Shown one piece after another: positions 20,131-28,909 of a DNA stretch of 64,000 nucleotides. Under the pieces are notes generated by a model. It did not search any database, was not told the origin of the DNA, and saw only the letters and a list, made by a program, of their open reading frames with translations. Made by a program: the position numbers and the translations under genes. Every line of letters begins with the position of its first letter. Within the stretch, counting starts at the first letter, position 1. The DNA is from Desulfobacterales bacterium (lineage in GTDB: Bacteria; Desulfobacterota; Desulfobacteria; Desulfobacterales; Desulfolunaceae), in contig JAKSCC010000310.1 in NCBI GenBank assembly GCA_022360815.1, forward strand, positions 39,028 to 103,027. The letters run 5' to 3'.

Positions 20131-20817
20131 ATGACAAAGAAGGAATTGATCTTCAGAAACCCCTTCGGTGCCCTGGGCATCGACTGCGATGATATGATCA
20201 ACGGTGGTGAGCTCGGTGCCGTGATGGCGCGTGCCGGCCTCGGAAAAACCTCCCTTGTGGTTCAAATGGCTCTTCACGCCATGGCTCGAGGCAAAAACGT
20301 TCTTCACGTCAGCCTTGATGAGCCTGTGAAAAAGGTCAACGTCTGGTACAGTGAAATGTTCACCAACCTGGCTGACCTCAACAAGGTGGAAGAGCCTCAG
20401 TCGGCCTATGACGAAATCCTTCCCAATCGTATGATTCTCACCATGAATGTGGATGGATTTTCTGTGGATCGCCTTGAAGAGCGAGTCAATGATTTCATGG
20501 AACAAGGCATCTTCAAGCCTGACATGATGATTATTGACGGCTATCCCTTTGAAGAGATGAACCGTGAACAGATGGCAGAGGTAAAGGCTCTGGCAGCCCG
20601 TATCGGTGCTTTTGCCCTCTTTACTGTAAAAACCCATCGCCACGAGTCTCCCTCTGAAAATGGTCTGCCCGTTCAGCTGGGTGGTGTCGATGATCTGTTC
20701 AGCACACTGCTTCAGATTGTTCCTGAAAACAACACCATCTTTGTCAAGTCCGTAAAAGGCGTCAAAGCTGGGGAAGAAGGGGCCGTTATTGACCCCGAAA
20801 CCATGATCATCCGTTAA
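20131..20817 (+). CDS. KaiC/RecA-like P-loop ATPase of unknown role
   Basis: A 228-residue cytoplasmic protein of the RecA/KaiC/DnaB ATPase fold. ARAGLGKT (about residues 33-40) is a Walker A loop, MMIIDGYP a Walker B strand, and VLHVSLDEP and LFTVKTHRH fit the strands that place a catalytic acid and the sensor residue in KaiC-like ATPases. It is a single stripped-down domain without partner domains, so function cannot be assigned. The start ATG has GAGAGGA upstream. It follows fusA by 123 bases on the same strand and shares its biased codon use, so co-expression with translation genes is plausible. A strong terminator follows. Confidence 0.75.
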   Translation: MTKKELIFRNPFGALGIDCDDMINGGELGAVMARAGLGKTSLVVQMALHAMARGKNVLHVSLDEPVKKVNVWYSEMFTNLADLNKVEEPQSAYDEILPNRMILTMNVDGFSVDRLEERVNDFMEQGIFKPDMMIIDGYPFEEMNREQMAEVKALAARIGAFALFTVKTHRHESPSENGLPVQLGGVDDLFSTLLQIVPENNTIFVKSVKGVKAGEEGAVIDPETMIIR

Positions 20818-20854
20818 ACTTTGCTGGGCAATGCCCATAAAGCATGACGATAAA

Positions 20855-20893
20855 AGGCGCCTGCAACTCTTTCTGTTGCAGGCGCCTTTTTTG
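20855..20893. terminator. Strong (bidirectional) terminator
   Basis: GGCGCCTGCAAC and GTTGCAGGCGCC form a perfect 12-bp stem with a seven-base loop, flanked by A4 upstream and T6 downstream. It ends the fusA/ATPase transcript and can also act on the convergent ZnuA-like gene. Confidence 0.92.
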
Positions 20894-20917
20894 TTCTTCC
20901 CTGAAGTTGCAATCAAA

Positions 20918-21814
20918 TCAATAATGTGATTGCACACGGATAATATTCGTTGCCATCTTTTTTAAATTTTTCAGATAGTCTTCTGAAAGAGGATCCAAGG
21001 CAACAACGCTCCCACCTATGGCATGGGCTATCTTTTCAGCCGCATGGCGATCAAACTGAGGCTGTACAAAAATCACACGGGCCTTGTCGCGCTTTGCTTG
21101 CTGGATAAATTTGGACAATGTTTTTCCTTTGGGGCGCTTTCCTTCAACCTCCACCGCTTTTTGCACAAGCCCGTAAGCTTCGGCAAAATATCCAAATGCC
21201 GGGTGGTAAACATAAAGCACGCTTCCCTTAACCGGTTCAAGGGCCTGCTTCAATTCATCATGAAGCGCATCCAGCTCCGATGCAAAGGTGAGATAGCCCT
21301 TTTCATAGGTCTTGCGGCCCTGCGGATCAAATGCACTCAGGGCATCGCGAATGATCTCTGCCTGACGCTTGACACGCATGGGGTCCAGCCAAATATGCGG
21401 ATCGGCTCCTTCATGATCCTCGCCATCGTGATGGTGATCTCCATGTTCATGGTGGCCACGCATCTGACGAAGCGCAATGCCCTTTCGTGTATCCACAACC
21501 AAAAGTTCTCTGGAGAGCCCCTTCACTTTAGGCAGCAACTGATTTTCAAAGGGAACCCCAACTCGAAAATAGATATTTGAGGCTGCAAGTTTTGCAATAC
21601 GAGACGGTTTTGGACGGTAAGTAGCCGGGCTTTCACCTGGAGAGACCAGCACAGAGACATCCACGCGATCGCCACCAATATGCTCAACAAAGGCTTTCTG
21701 AGGAAGAATGGAGACAAAAACCTGAACTTTTTTTAGCTCGCTCGCCTCACCACCCGATAAAATCCCCCCCAAAAAAATCATAGCCCCTACAACAACGAAA
21801 CCAATACGCTTCAC
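20918..21814 (-). CDS. ZnuA/TroA-like metal ABC transporter substrate-binding protein
   Basis: Periplasmic cluster A-1 metal-binding protein (298 residues) for Zn or Mn uptake. It has a signal peptide (MKRIGFVVVGAMIFLGGI.., no lipobox Cys), a His/Asp-rich loop (HHEHGDHHHDGEDHEGAD) typical of zinc binders, PHIWLDP and YHPAFGYFAEAYGL with two metal-ligand histidines, and a late Asp region LDPLSEDY. The first histidine ligand expected after PG..P is missing: here the block reads GESPATYRPKPS. The GTG at 21814 has GGAG eight bases upstream; another GTG two codons earlier is too close to it. No permease or ATPase gene is adjacent, so it is an orphan component. Confidence 0.85.
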   Translation of the reverse strand: MKRIGFVVVGAMIFLGGILSGGEASELKKVQVFVSILPQKAFVEHIGGDRVDVSVLVSPGESPATYRPKPSRIAKLAASNIYFRVGVPFENQLLPKVKGLSRELLVVDTRKGIALRQMRGHHEHGDHHHDGEDHEGADPHIWLDPMRVKRQAEIIRDALSAFDPQGRKTYEKGYLTFASELDALHDELKQALEPVKGSVLYVYHPAFGYFAEAYGLVQKAVEVEGKRPKGKTLSKFIQQAKRDKARVIFVQPQFDRHAAEKIAHAIGGSVVALDPLSEDYLKNLKKMATNIIRVQSHY

Positions 21815-21900
21815 AAGCACGTCTCCTTTGATAGATTCAATATAAGGCTCTTGTAGACAAGAGCATCATGAACACCCAGCGGACTCAACCCTTTGCCTAC

Positions 21901-22551
21901 CTACTCAATAAGATGGTTCTGCATGGCAAACCGCGAGAGCTCGGCATTGTTTCTCAGGTTCAATTTTTTAAGGATACGCAATCGATACGTATCCACAGTT
22001 TTTACGCTGATGGCATAACTTTCCGCGATTTCATGATTGGTGGCTCCCAAGGCAAGCCGCCGCAATACCTGCAGCTCACGAAGCGAGAGGGCATCCACTT
22101 TCGAAGAGCCCTGACTTCCCTTGGTCACTTTAAGGGCCAGAGCCTCGGTGGCTTCCGGTGAAAAATAACAGCCTCCGGAAACCACCTTGTGGATGGCGTC
22201 CACAAGCTGCTCGGGCGCGGCCTGCTTGGTCATGTACCCTCGAGCGCCCTCTTCCACCGCCCGCACCGCATACTGGTTTTCACTGTGCATGGTCAAAATG
22301 ATCACAGGAAGATCAGGGTAGAGCTGCCTTACCTGACAAAGCACCTCCAAGCCATCAAGCCCAGGCATGGAGATATCCACCACAGCCACCTGGGGGCGCT
22401 CTCGCTTGATGGCCCTCAAAGCGTCACGGCCATCGGCAGCTTCTGCAACCACACGAATGTGAGGGCTCTCTTCAATGATACGCCTCAACCCAGCACGAAC
22501 CATGCTGTGATCATCGGCCAAAAGAACGGTGATGGCGGTGGACGCTTCCAC
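21901..22551 (-). CDS. NarL/FixJ-type response regulator
   Basis: Cytoplasmic transcription regulator (216 residues) with an N-terminal receiver domain (acidic pocket LADDH, phosphoacceptor Asp in VAVVDISMPG, LTMHSE with Thr, and the TKQAAP lysine) and a C-terminal LuxR helix-turn-helix (LSLRELQVLRRLALGATNHEIAESYAISVKTVDTYRLRILKKL, read in pieces). It uses a GTG start with GGAGG six bases upstream. The gene follows the sensor kinase by 24 bases on the same strand, making them a cognate pair. Target genes are not evident; the ZnuA-like gene lies just downstream. Confidence 0.92.
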   Translation of the reverse strand: MEASTAITVLLADDHSMVRAGLRRIIEESPHIRVVAEAADGRDALRAIKRERPQVAVVDISMPGLDGLEVLCQVRQLYPDLPVIILTMHSENQYAVRAVEEGARGYMTKQAAPEQLVDAIHKVVSGGCYFSPEATEALALKVTKGSQGSSKVDALSLRELQVLRRLALGATNHEIAESYAISVKTVDTYRLRILKKLNLRNNAELSRFAMQNHLIE

Positions 22552-22575
22552 AATATGCCTCCAAAAAAGTCCGTT

Positions 22576-25047
22576 TTAAACAGGTCGTTCCCCATTGAGA
22601 GGGGAGAGAAAGGGAATCGTACAGGTGATGGTGGTGCCCTTATCGAGTTCAGAAGAGATTGACAAAGAGCCCCCAGCCAGTGCGGCGCGCTCGGTCATTC
22701 CCGTAAGACCAAACCCTGTATGCCTCTTCTCTTCGGCGTCAAACCCGGCCCCATTGTCCACAATTGTCACCGTAAGGCCGCTTTCACCCGTGTGAAGGGT
22801 CACGTCAACACGGCATGCCTGTGCATGTCGAGCGACGTTGGTCAAAGCCTCCTGAACAATACGGTAAACGGCCGTCGAGACCCCTTCTCTCTCTTCATAG
22901 GCACCCGTATGCCGGCATACCGACGCCACTCCCGTATGGGCTTCAAAATCGGCCACCAGAGATTCAAGCGCAGCCACAAGCCCCAGGTCATCTAAGATTA
23001 CCGGGCGAAGTCGGTACGCCATGCTGCGTACATCTTCAATGGTTTTATCAACAAGTTGACGCATGGATGCTGCACGTGTTGTTCCTTCAGCATCGCCTGA
23101 AGAGAGCCGTCTCTCCAACCACACCGCATCCATACGAAGCACAGTCAAGACCTGCCCCAGTTCATCATGGAGCTCTCGGGCCATGGAAGCCCGCTCCCTC
23201 TCCTGAGATGCCATAATGCTTCCCGAGAGAGAGCGCAATTGATCTTGTGTCTGTTGAAGTTCTGTCACATCGGTGGAGACCGAACAGATCCCTGAAATCG
23301 ACCCATCTTCATGGTAAAAGGGAAACTTTGTGGAGAGCCAGGTCAAACGTCCCTTTGCTCCCGGAGTCCACTCGGTCACTTGAATCACTCGATTCTCCTC
23401 AATCACCCTCTGATCATGGGTTGTAAACTGATCGGCCACACGGCGCGGAAGAACTTCATGGGCCGAGAGCCCCACCACCTTCGAAGCTGTCACAGAGAAT
23501 ATCTTTTCAAAAAACGTATTGACCAGCCGAAAGGTTCCATCGGGGTTTTTAACGTAGATCAGGGCCGGGGTGTGCTCAAAAATGGCCGTAATCTCTTTGG
23601 TCCTTTTTCTTACCAAAACTTCAAGCTCACGCGAGTAGTGGCTGAGCTTCTCTTTGGCCGCCTCCAAGGCACGCCTGGCACGGTTGCGATCGGTCACATC
23701 CACTGAAACGGCAATGGAGCGCTCGACCTCTCCCGCTTCATTTCGCAACCCATACCCTGAGGTAAGAATGTCGATTAGTGATCCATCGCGCCTTACAAAC
23801 TGATACGGAATATTCCGCACCACCCCTTCCCTAAAAAAAGTAGGCAATACCTGGGTCTCTGCCCGCTCTCTGGAAGCTTCTGTAAAAAAATCGGTCAAGG
23901 GTCTGCCGATCACTTCAGGCCTTGAGTACCCTGTCCACTCCAACCAGAAATCACTAACGGTAATCAGCTTTCCCTCACGATTGATTGAGTGGAGCATGGC
24001 TGGCGTGTGATGGTATATGCTTCTGTAGCGCTTTTCACTGTCCCGAAGCGCCCCTTCGGCCATCACACGCCGCCGAATCTCCAAAGAAGCCATTCTGTAA
24101 AGCACCACAATCAACGCCCCGATACAGGCGGAGAGCATTACCACCACCCATGTGGTGGTACGGATAAGCGGCGCGAAGACCAACTCTGAAATGTCGGAGA
24201 GACTACGAAGGTGAAGCACTTCCCACCCCTTAAAACCCGGCACCGACGCACGGTTCAAGAGGTAGCGATACCCAAAGACGTCCAGCAGTTCTCCTTTTTG
24301 ATTGAATTGAAAACCAGACCAGCCCCAGGGCCCCTCTCCAAATTGACGTGATGCGGCCAGGCCCTCTACAGAGTCTGAAGGCAATGCATTAAAAAGAGTA
24401 TAGAGATAGCTGGATCTATTGGAGATAAAAATCATGCCATGGGGATCGATCACAAAAACGGCCTCATGAAGACCCGAAAGACGATCCCGCTCCACCTGTT
24501 CAATAGAGACTTTCAATACCACCACCCCAAGTATTCGATACCCATCTTCGCTGTAGACGGGATGGCTGCAATAAGCGCCTCTTCGCATTGAGGTAACCCC
24601 CAATGCCAAATAGTTCACCGCCTGCCCCTCAACTCCCCTTTTAAAATAGGGACGAAATGAGAAATCTTTTCCAACAAAGCTTTCAGGCGTTTTGCGATTG
24701 CTGGAAGCAAGGGTGATACCTGAAAGATCCATCAGGTAGGCAGCCTCCAGGCCCAGGGCATCGGCGTAGTTATCCAACACCTGGTTTGCTTCCATCAGAT
24801 GAGAGCGCGTCCTCGACTCCAGATAGTTTCGCAGGGGAGGCATACGCGACAATGCCTTGACCGGTTTAATATTTTCGGAAAAATAGGAACCAAGATGCCG
24901 GCTGAGCATCTCCACACGCACCTCAGCCTGATAGTTGGCGTCTTTGAGCGTAGAGCGTTTGAGGGAGAGGTAGTAGAACCAGCAGCTCAACAGCGCAGAG
25001 ACAAAGGCTAGAAAAGAGAGGGTCAAAAGAATTCTCTTCAGCTTCAT
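22576..25047 (-). CDS. NarX/DegS-type sensor histidine kinase with Cache and two PAS domains
   Basis: Inner-membrane sensor of 823 residues. A first membrane helix (about 5-28), a large periplasmic region to about residue 290 that fits a double-Cache ligand domain (ALGLEAAYLMDLSG, SSNRKTPESFVGKDFSFRPYF), a second helix (about 297-318), PAS domains (about 340-455 and 480-600), a HisKA_3 dimerisation helix with phospho-His in MARELHDELGQ, and a C-terminal ATPase (DNGAGFD, GFGLTGM). The Cache motif suggests sensing of a small organic ligand such as an organic or amino acid. The ATG has AGGTGAG upstream. It phosphorylates the regulator encoded directly downstream. Confidence 0.93.
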   Translation of the reverse strand: MKLKRILLTLSFLAFVSALLSCWFYYLSLKRSTLKDANYQAEVRVEMLSRHLGSYFSENIKPVKALSRMPPLRNYLESRTRSHLMEANQVLDNYADALGLEAAYLMDLSGITLASSNRKTPESFVGKDFSFRPYFKRGVEGQAVNYLALGVTSMRRGAYCSHPVYSEDGYRILGVVVLKVSIEQVERDRLSGLHEAVFVIDPHGMIFISNRSSYLYTLFNALPSDSVEGLAASRQFGEGPWGWSGFQFNQKGELLDVFGYRYLLNRASVPGFKGWEVLHLRSLSDISELVFAPLIRTTTWVVVMLSACIGALIVVLYRMASLEIRRRVMAEGALRDSEKRYRSIYHHTPAMLHSINREGKLITVSDFWLEWTGYSRPEVIGRPLTDFFTEASRERAETQVLPTFFREGVVRNIPYQFVRRDGSLIDILTSGYGLRNEAGEVERSIAVSVDVTDRNRARRALEAAKEKLSHYSRELEVLVRKRTKEITAIFEHTPALIYVKNPDGTFRLVNTFFEKIFSVTASKVVGLSAHEVLPRRVADQFTTHDQRVIEENRVIQVTEWTPGAKGRLTWLSTKFPFYHEDGSISGICSVSTDVTELQQTQDQLRSLSGSIMASQERERASMARELHDELGQVLTVLRMDAVWLERRLSSGDAEGTTRAASMRQLVDKTIEDVRSMAYRLRPVILDDLGLVAALESLVADFEAHTGVASVCRHTGAYEEREGVSTAVYRIVQEALTNVARHAQACRVDVTLHTGESGLTVTIVDNGAGFDAEEKRHTGFGLTGMTERAALAGGSLSISSELDKGTTITCTIPFLSPLNGERPV

Positions 25048-25420
25048 GACTCACCTGTTAACGGTATTGACAAGGGACTCTTGTGGTAACAGACAACGTA
25101 CCATAAGTTCGATGCCCTTGTAAAAAAGTCGATACCCCCATGGGCTTTTTCTTAAGTCATCAAAATAAAATCAACCGTCTTGTTTTGTCTTGAGCACCTC
25201 ACCAAAACCACCGCACACCATGGAAGATTCCCTATTCATTTAATCATGTTACCCAAAACCAACATTATTGGTTTATCAAAAATAAAACTATGAAAGATTA
25301 ACACATTGACTTTCTCTACGTTGACAATCTGAGAATTCATGATATATGTGTAAAATCCTATAAACAATGTACCAGCAAACTTATCAATAGACAGCAATAG
25401 TTACGAACGAGGCACACGCG
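25048..25420. other. Divergent intergenic region with MarR-gene promoter
   Basis: On the plus strand TTGACA (25321-25326) and TATATG (25343-25348), 16-base spacer, form a likely promoter for the MarR gene; the region is A/T rich. Near 25111-25162 an imperfect inverted repeat (GATG..AAAAAAG / CTTTTT..CATC) resembles the palindromes at 41980 and 52748. A minus-strand kinase promoter must also lie here but is not evident. Confidence 0.5.
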
Positions 25421-25909
25421 TTGGAAAATGAACAAGAAATCAAACGTCTTGTAGGCGCCATTCGAAGATTCTATCGGGTGGTCCAACATGACGGCTCCAA
25501 AGAGAGCAAACAGTTCGGCCTCACCAGCGCCCAAAGTCACGTGCTTCGAACCCTCTATTATGTCGGGCCCCTCTCTTCTGTGGATCTCAGCCGCCACCTC
25601 TATGTGACGGCATCCAACATGACGGGGCTCATTGACCGCTTGGAAAAAAAAGAGCTGGTTTCCAGAGTTCGCAAAGAGGGGGATCGACGTGTCACCCTCA
25701 TCACCCTCACCGCAAAGGGACTGGGAGTCGCCCAAAGCCTTCCGGACCCGCTGGAGACCAAACTCATATCAGGTCTCGGCCATATGCCCGTGGAGCAGGT
25801 GAGTCAGCTCAACGATGCCATGGAACAAATTCTCTCCCTTCTCAATGTAGAGAATGGTGAAAACTGCGATCTTCCCATGGGCCTTGACACCCAGGCGACC
25901 ACCTCCTAA
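25421..25909 (+). CDS. MarR-family transcriptional regulator
   Basis: A 162-residue winged-helix DNA-binding protein, acting as a dimer. The core LTSAQSHVLRTLYYVGPLSSVDLSRHLYVTASNMTGLIDRLEKKELVSRVRKEGDRRVTLITLTAKG (in pieces) contains the recognition helix and the D-R-R wing typical of MarR. The start is an uncommon TTG, supported by GAGG eight bases upstream; the nearby ATG is out of frame. It sits 175 bases ahead of a peptide-type ABC importer on the same strand and may control it or itself. The ligand is unknown. Confidence 0.9.
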   Translation: MENEQEIKRLVGAIRRFYRVVQHDGSKESKQFGLTSAQSHVLRTLYYVGPLSSVDLSRHLYVTASNMTGLIDRLEKKELVSRVRKEGDRRVTLITLTAKGLGVAQSLPDPLETKLISGLGHMPVEQVSQLNDAMEQILSLLNVENGENCDLPMGLDTQATTS

Positions 25910-26084
25910 TCCCACCCTCCTGCTGGCTGCATCAAAAATGTTGAGCCGTCCAATGATCTATCTGTTGTCGTTTTCAACCATCTAAAACAACCGATCAAAC
26001 AGAATCATCTGGACTCACACAGTATCGATCATCGCGAAGCCGTATCGTTTCAACGAGGTCGTGTCATTCTTTTATGGAGGACGT

Positions 26085-27671
26085 ATGACGAAGTGGAAGC
26101 AGTTGGAAGCCGAGCATAAGAAGGGACGCATAACGCGTCGTGAATTTATTCAAAGGGCAGCTGCCCTGGGTATTACCCTGACCGCTTTTTCTGGACTCAC
26201 TCCCCCTTCTCTTTTTGCATCAGAAGGACCAAAAAAAGGGGGACGCTTTCGCATGGGGGTTTCCGGTGCATCCACGACAGAGACCCTGGCAATCACAGGC
26301 CTTTCCGGCATTATGATGGAAAATGTGGTTTACGGCCAGCTGGGCAACAGCCTTCTTGAGATAGATGCCAATGGCAACATCGGGTATGAGCTTGCCACGA
26401 GCTACGAAGCATCCCCTGACGCCAAAAACTGGACCTTCAAACTTCAAAAGGGCGTTACCTTCCACAACGGAAAATCCCTCACCGCAGAGGATGTGATCCA
26501 TTCCATCAACCTTCACCGCGGTTCAAAAAGCAAATCGGCAGCCAAGGCCATTGCGGCTCCCATCGAAAATATTGTCAAGGTAGACCCCTGGACCGTTCGG
26601 TTTGAGCTCAACGGCCCCAATGCTGACTTTCCCTTCACCCTTACAGACTATCACATGGTGATTGTTCCAGAGGGAAGTGACGGCAGTGACGGGATCTTTA
26701 CCGGTCCGTACAAGCTCAAAGAGTTAAAACCCGGGGTACGGGTTCTTGCCACTCGAAATGAAAATTACTTTCAAAATGACCGCGGCTGGTTTGATGAGGT
26801 GGAGACCCTTGGCATCAACGATGCCAACGCTCGAATCAACGCCCTTAAAACCGGCCAGGTGGACGTGATCGACCGCTGTGAACTGAAAATGCTTCGTTTT
26901 CTTGAGCGCACCCCCGGACTTCAGATCATTAAAGGCAAAGGGTACAAACACTTTTCGTTTCCCATGCTGACCGATCAATCTCCGTTCAGCGATAACAATG
27001 TCCGCATGGCTCTCAAACATGCCGTGGACCGCGAGCAACTTGTAAAGGCCGTCTTCAGAGGTTATGCCGCCGTGGGCAACGACCACCCCATCAGTCCTGC
27101 CAACCGATATCACGCAACAGACCTTCCCCAGCGAGCCTACGACCCGGACAAAGCCAAATTCTACCTTAAGAAAGCGGGCCTCAGTCGATTGGAAGTTCCC
27201 CTTCACGTTGCTGATACGGCCTTTATGGGTGCGGTGGATTCCGGCCTTCTCTTTCGAGAAAGCGCTGCCAAAGCTGGGATTGACCTGAAAGTGGTCAGAG
27301 AACCCGAAGATGGCTACTGGAGCAATGTCTGGCTTAAAAAACCTTTTTGCGCCTGCTTTTGGGCAGGCCGTGCCGTGGAAGACATGATGTTCACCACCGC
27401 TTATGCCGCAGGCGCCCCATGGAACGATACACGATGGGCCCACCCACGATTCAACGAACTGCTGGTGGCTGCCCGTGGAGAGCTTGACAAAACCAAGCGG
27501 CAGACCATGTACACCGAAATGCAGCAACTCCTGCGTGACGAAGGTGGGGTTATCATTCCAGCTTTTGGTATGAACATTGCCGTGGCCAGCTCAAAAGTAA
27601 AATTCAACTCTGTTGCCCCCAACTTGGAGCTTGATGGTTTACGGGCGTCCCAACGCTGGTGGTTTAAATAA
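26085..27671 (+). CDS. Peptide/nickel-type ABC transporter substrate-binding protein (SBP_bac_5), Tat signal
   Basis: Periplasmic solute receptor (528 residues) of the DppA/OppA/NikA family. The N-terminus ITRREFIQRAAALGITLTAF is a twin-arginine signal, so the protein is probably exported folded. Family blocks include SYEASPDAKNWTFKLQKGVTFHNGKSLTAEDVIHSI (in pieces), NDHPISP, and a late ARGELDKTKRQTMYTEMQQLLRDEGG. The ATG at 26085 is chosen because ATGGAGGACGT places a ribosome site six bases upstream; a GTG 24 bases earlier lacks one. Followed by two permease genes and a fused ATPase gene. Substrate could be peptide, opine or similar and cannot be fixed from sequence. Confidence 0.92.
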   Translation: MTKWKQLEAEHKKGRITRREFIQRAAALGITLTAFSGLTPPSLFASEGPKKGGRFRMGVSGASTTETLAITGLSGIMMENVVYGQLGNSLLEIDANGNIGYELATSYEASPDAKNWTFKLQKGVTFHNGKSLTAEDVIHSINLHRGSKSKSAAKAIAAPIENIVKVDPWTVRFELNGPNADFPFTLTDYHMVIVPEGSDGSDGIFTGPYKLKELKPGVRVLATRNENYFQNDRGWFDEVETLGINDANARINALKTGQVDVIDRCELKMLRFLERTPGLQIIKGKGYKHFSFPMLTDQSPFSDNNVRMALKHAVDREQLVKAVFRGYAAVGNDHPISPANRYHATDLPQRAYDPDKAKFYLKKAGLSRLEVPLHVADTAFMGAVDSGLLFRESAAKAGIDLKVVREPEDGYWSNVWLKKPFCACFWAGRAVEDMMFTTAYAAGAPWNDTRWAHPRFNELLVAARGELDKTKRQTMYTEMQQLLRDEGGVIIPAFGMNIAVASSKVKFNSVAPNLELDGLRASQRWWFK

Positions 27672-27690
27672 AACCATAAAAAACCGACAC

Positions 27691-27725
27691 GCGCCTCTGC
27701 AGATGGGTTCCTGTAAAAGAGGCGC
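27691..27725 (+). other. Hairpin between receptor and permease genes
   Basis: GCGCCTCT (27691-27698) pairs with AGAGGCGC (27718-27725), followed by TTCTT. In binding-protein operons such hairpins act as attenuators or block 3' exonucleases, keeping receptor expression above permease expression. That role is inferred. Confidence 0.55.
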
Positions 27726-27901
27726 TTCTTGCAACACAACCAAGACAAGGAGGAATTGAAAGCGCGTCCCCAAAGGCTTTTCGCATTATTACTAAAAAAG
27801 CTTGTAAAGGATCACTTTCCGCCCTGCAGACACCCCGGCCCTTATCTCTTCTCGTTTAAGAAGGTTTCAAGAGAACCCCGGTGGGTGGCACGGCACCCGG
27901 T

Positions 27902-28897
27902 ATGACTGTTTCCCAATTTGCCTTAAAACGGATACCCTTTCGCCACCCCGTTGCCATCATGATCGCCAAGCGACTGGGCATTGGCCTTGCTATCTTATGG
28001 ATCATCTCTCTTCTCATCTTTGCGGGAGTTGAAGCCCTGCCCGGTGACCTGGCCGAGGCGGTGCTGGGACAAAGTGCCCTTCCCGAAACCGTGGCAGCCT
28101 TCAGAAAAGAGCTTAAACTCGATCTGCCCGCCCATGTCCGCTACGTCTCCTGGCTGGGGGATGTGCTTCATGGAGACCTTGGCAACTCCCTTGCCAGCGG
28201 AAAGCCCATCACAGAGCTGATTGGATGGCGTTTTAAAAACACCCTTTTCCTGGCTGGTAGCACAGCCGCCGTTGCCATTCCCCTGGCTCTTTTTCTTGGC
28301 ATGATCTCTGCGCTTTATCGAGAGAGTTGGCTGGACAAAACACTCTCCATCAGCACGTTAAGCGCCATCTCGTTTCCCGAATTTTTTGTGGGCTATATCC
28401 TCATCACCCTTTTCTCCGTCAAAATGGGACTTTTTCCCAGCATCTCATCCATCTCATCAGAGATGTCCTTTCTGCAAAAAGTCCATGCCATTGCCCTGCC
28501 CTGCTTGACTCTCACCCTGGTGGTACTGGCCCACATGATGCGCATGACCCGAGCGGCACTGATCAACGTTATGGATCTTCCCTTTATTGAAATGGCCCGT
28601 CTCAAGGGAATGTCAAGACGCCGCATTGTCTTCTACCATGCCTTGCCCAATGCCCTGGCTCCCATCATCAATGTCATTGCCATCAACCTGGCTTATCTGG
28701 TGGTAGGGGTGGTGGTGGTGGAGGTCGTCTTTGTCTACCCGGGCTTGGGTCAGCTGCTTGTGGATTCGGTTTCCAAACGAGACCTGCCCCTTGTACAGGC
28801 CTCCGGTCTCATTTTCGCCGTCACCTACGTGGGCCTCAACCTTGCCGCCGATATTCTTTCCATGATCAGCAACCCGCGCCTGCGGCATCCGAATTAA
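27902..28897 (+). CDS. ABC transporter permease, DppB-like
   Basis: Inner-membrane channel subunit (331 residues, about six helices) of a peptide-type importer. It shows the family N-terminal helix with RLGIGLAILWIISLLIF, the periplasmic LPGDLAEAVLGQSALPETV block, and the cytoplasmic EAA-type loop EMARLKGMSRRRIVFYHALPNALAPI that docks on the ATPase. Start is uncertain: ATG at 27902, or a GTG at 27881 that adds seven residues; neither has a strong ribosome site. The stop lies 12 bases before the second permease gene, so the pair is cotranscribed. Confidence 0.9.
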   Translation: MTVSQFALKRIPFRHPVAIMIAKRLGIGLAILWIISLLIFAGVEALPGDLAEAVLGQSALPETVAAFRKELKLDLPAHVRYVSWLGDVLHGDLGNSLASGKPITELIGWRFKNTLFLAGSTAAVAIPLALFLGMISALYRESWLDKTLSISTLSAISFPEFFVGYILITLFSVKMGLFPSISSISSEMSFLQKVHAIALPCLTLTLVVLAHMMRMTRAALINVMDLPFIEMARLKGMSRRRIVFYHALPNALAPIINVIAINLAYLVVGVVVVEVVFVYPGLGQLLVDSVSKRDLPLVQASGLIFAVTYVGLNLAADILSMISNPRLRHPN

Positions 28898-28909
28898 GGG
28901 GGAAAGTCC

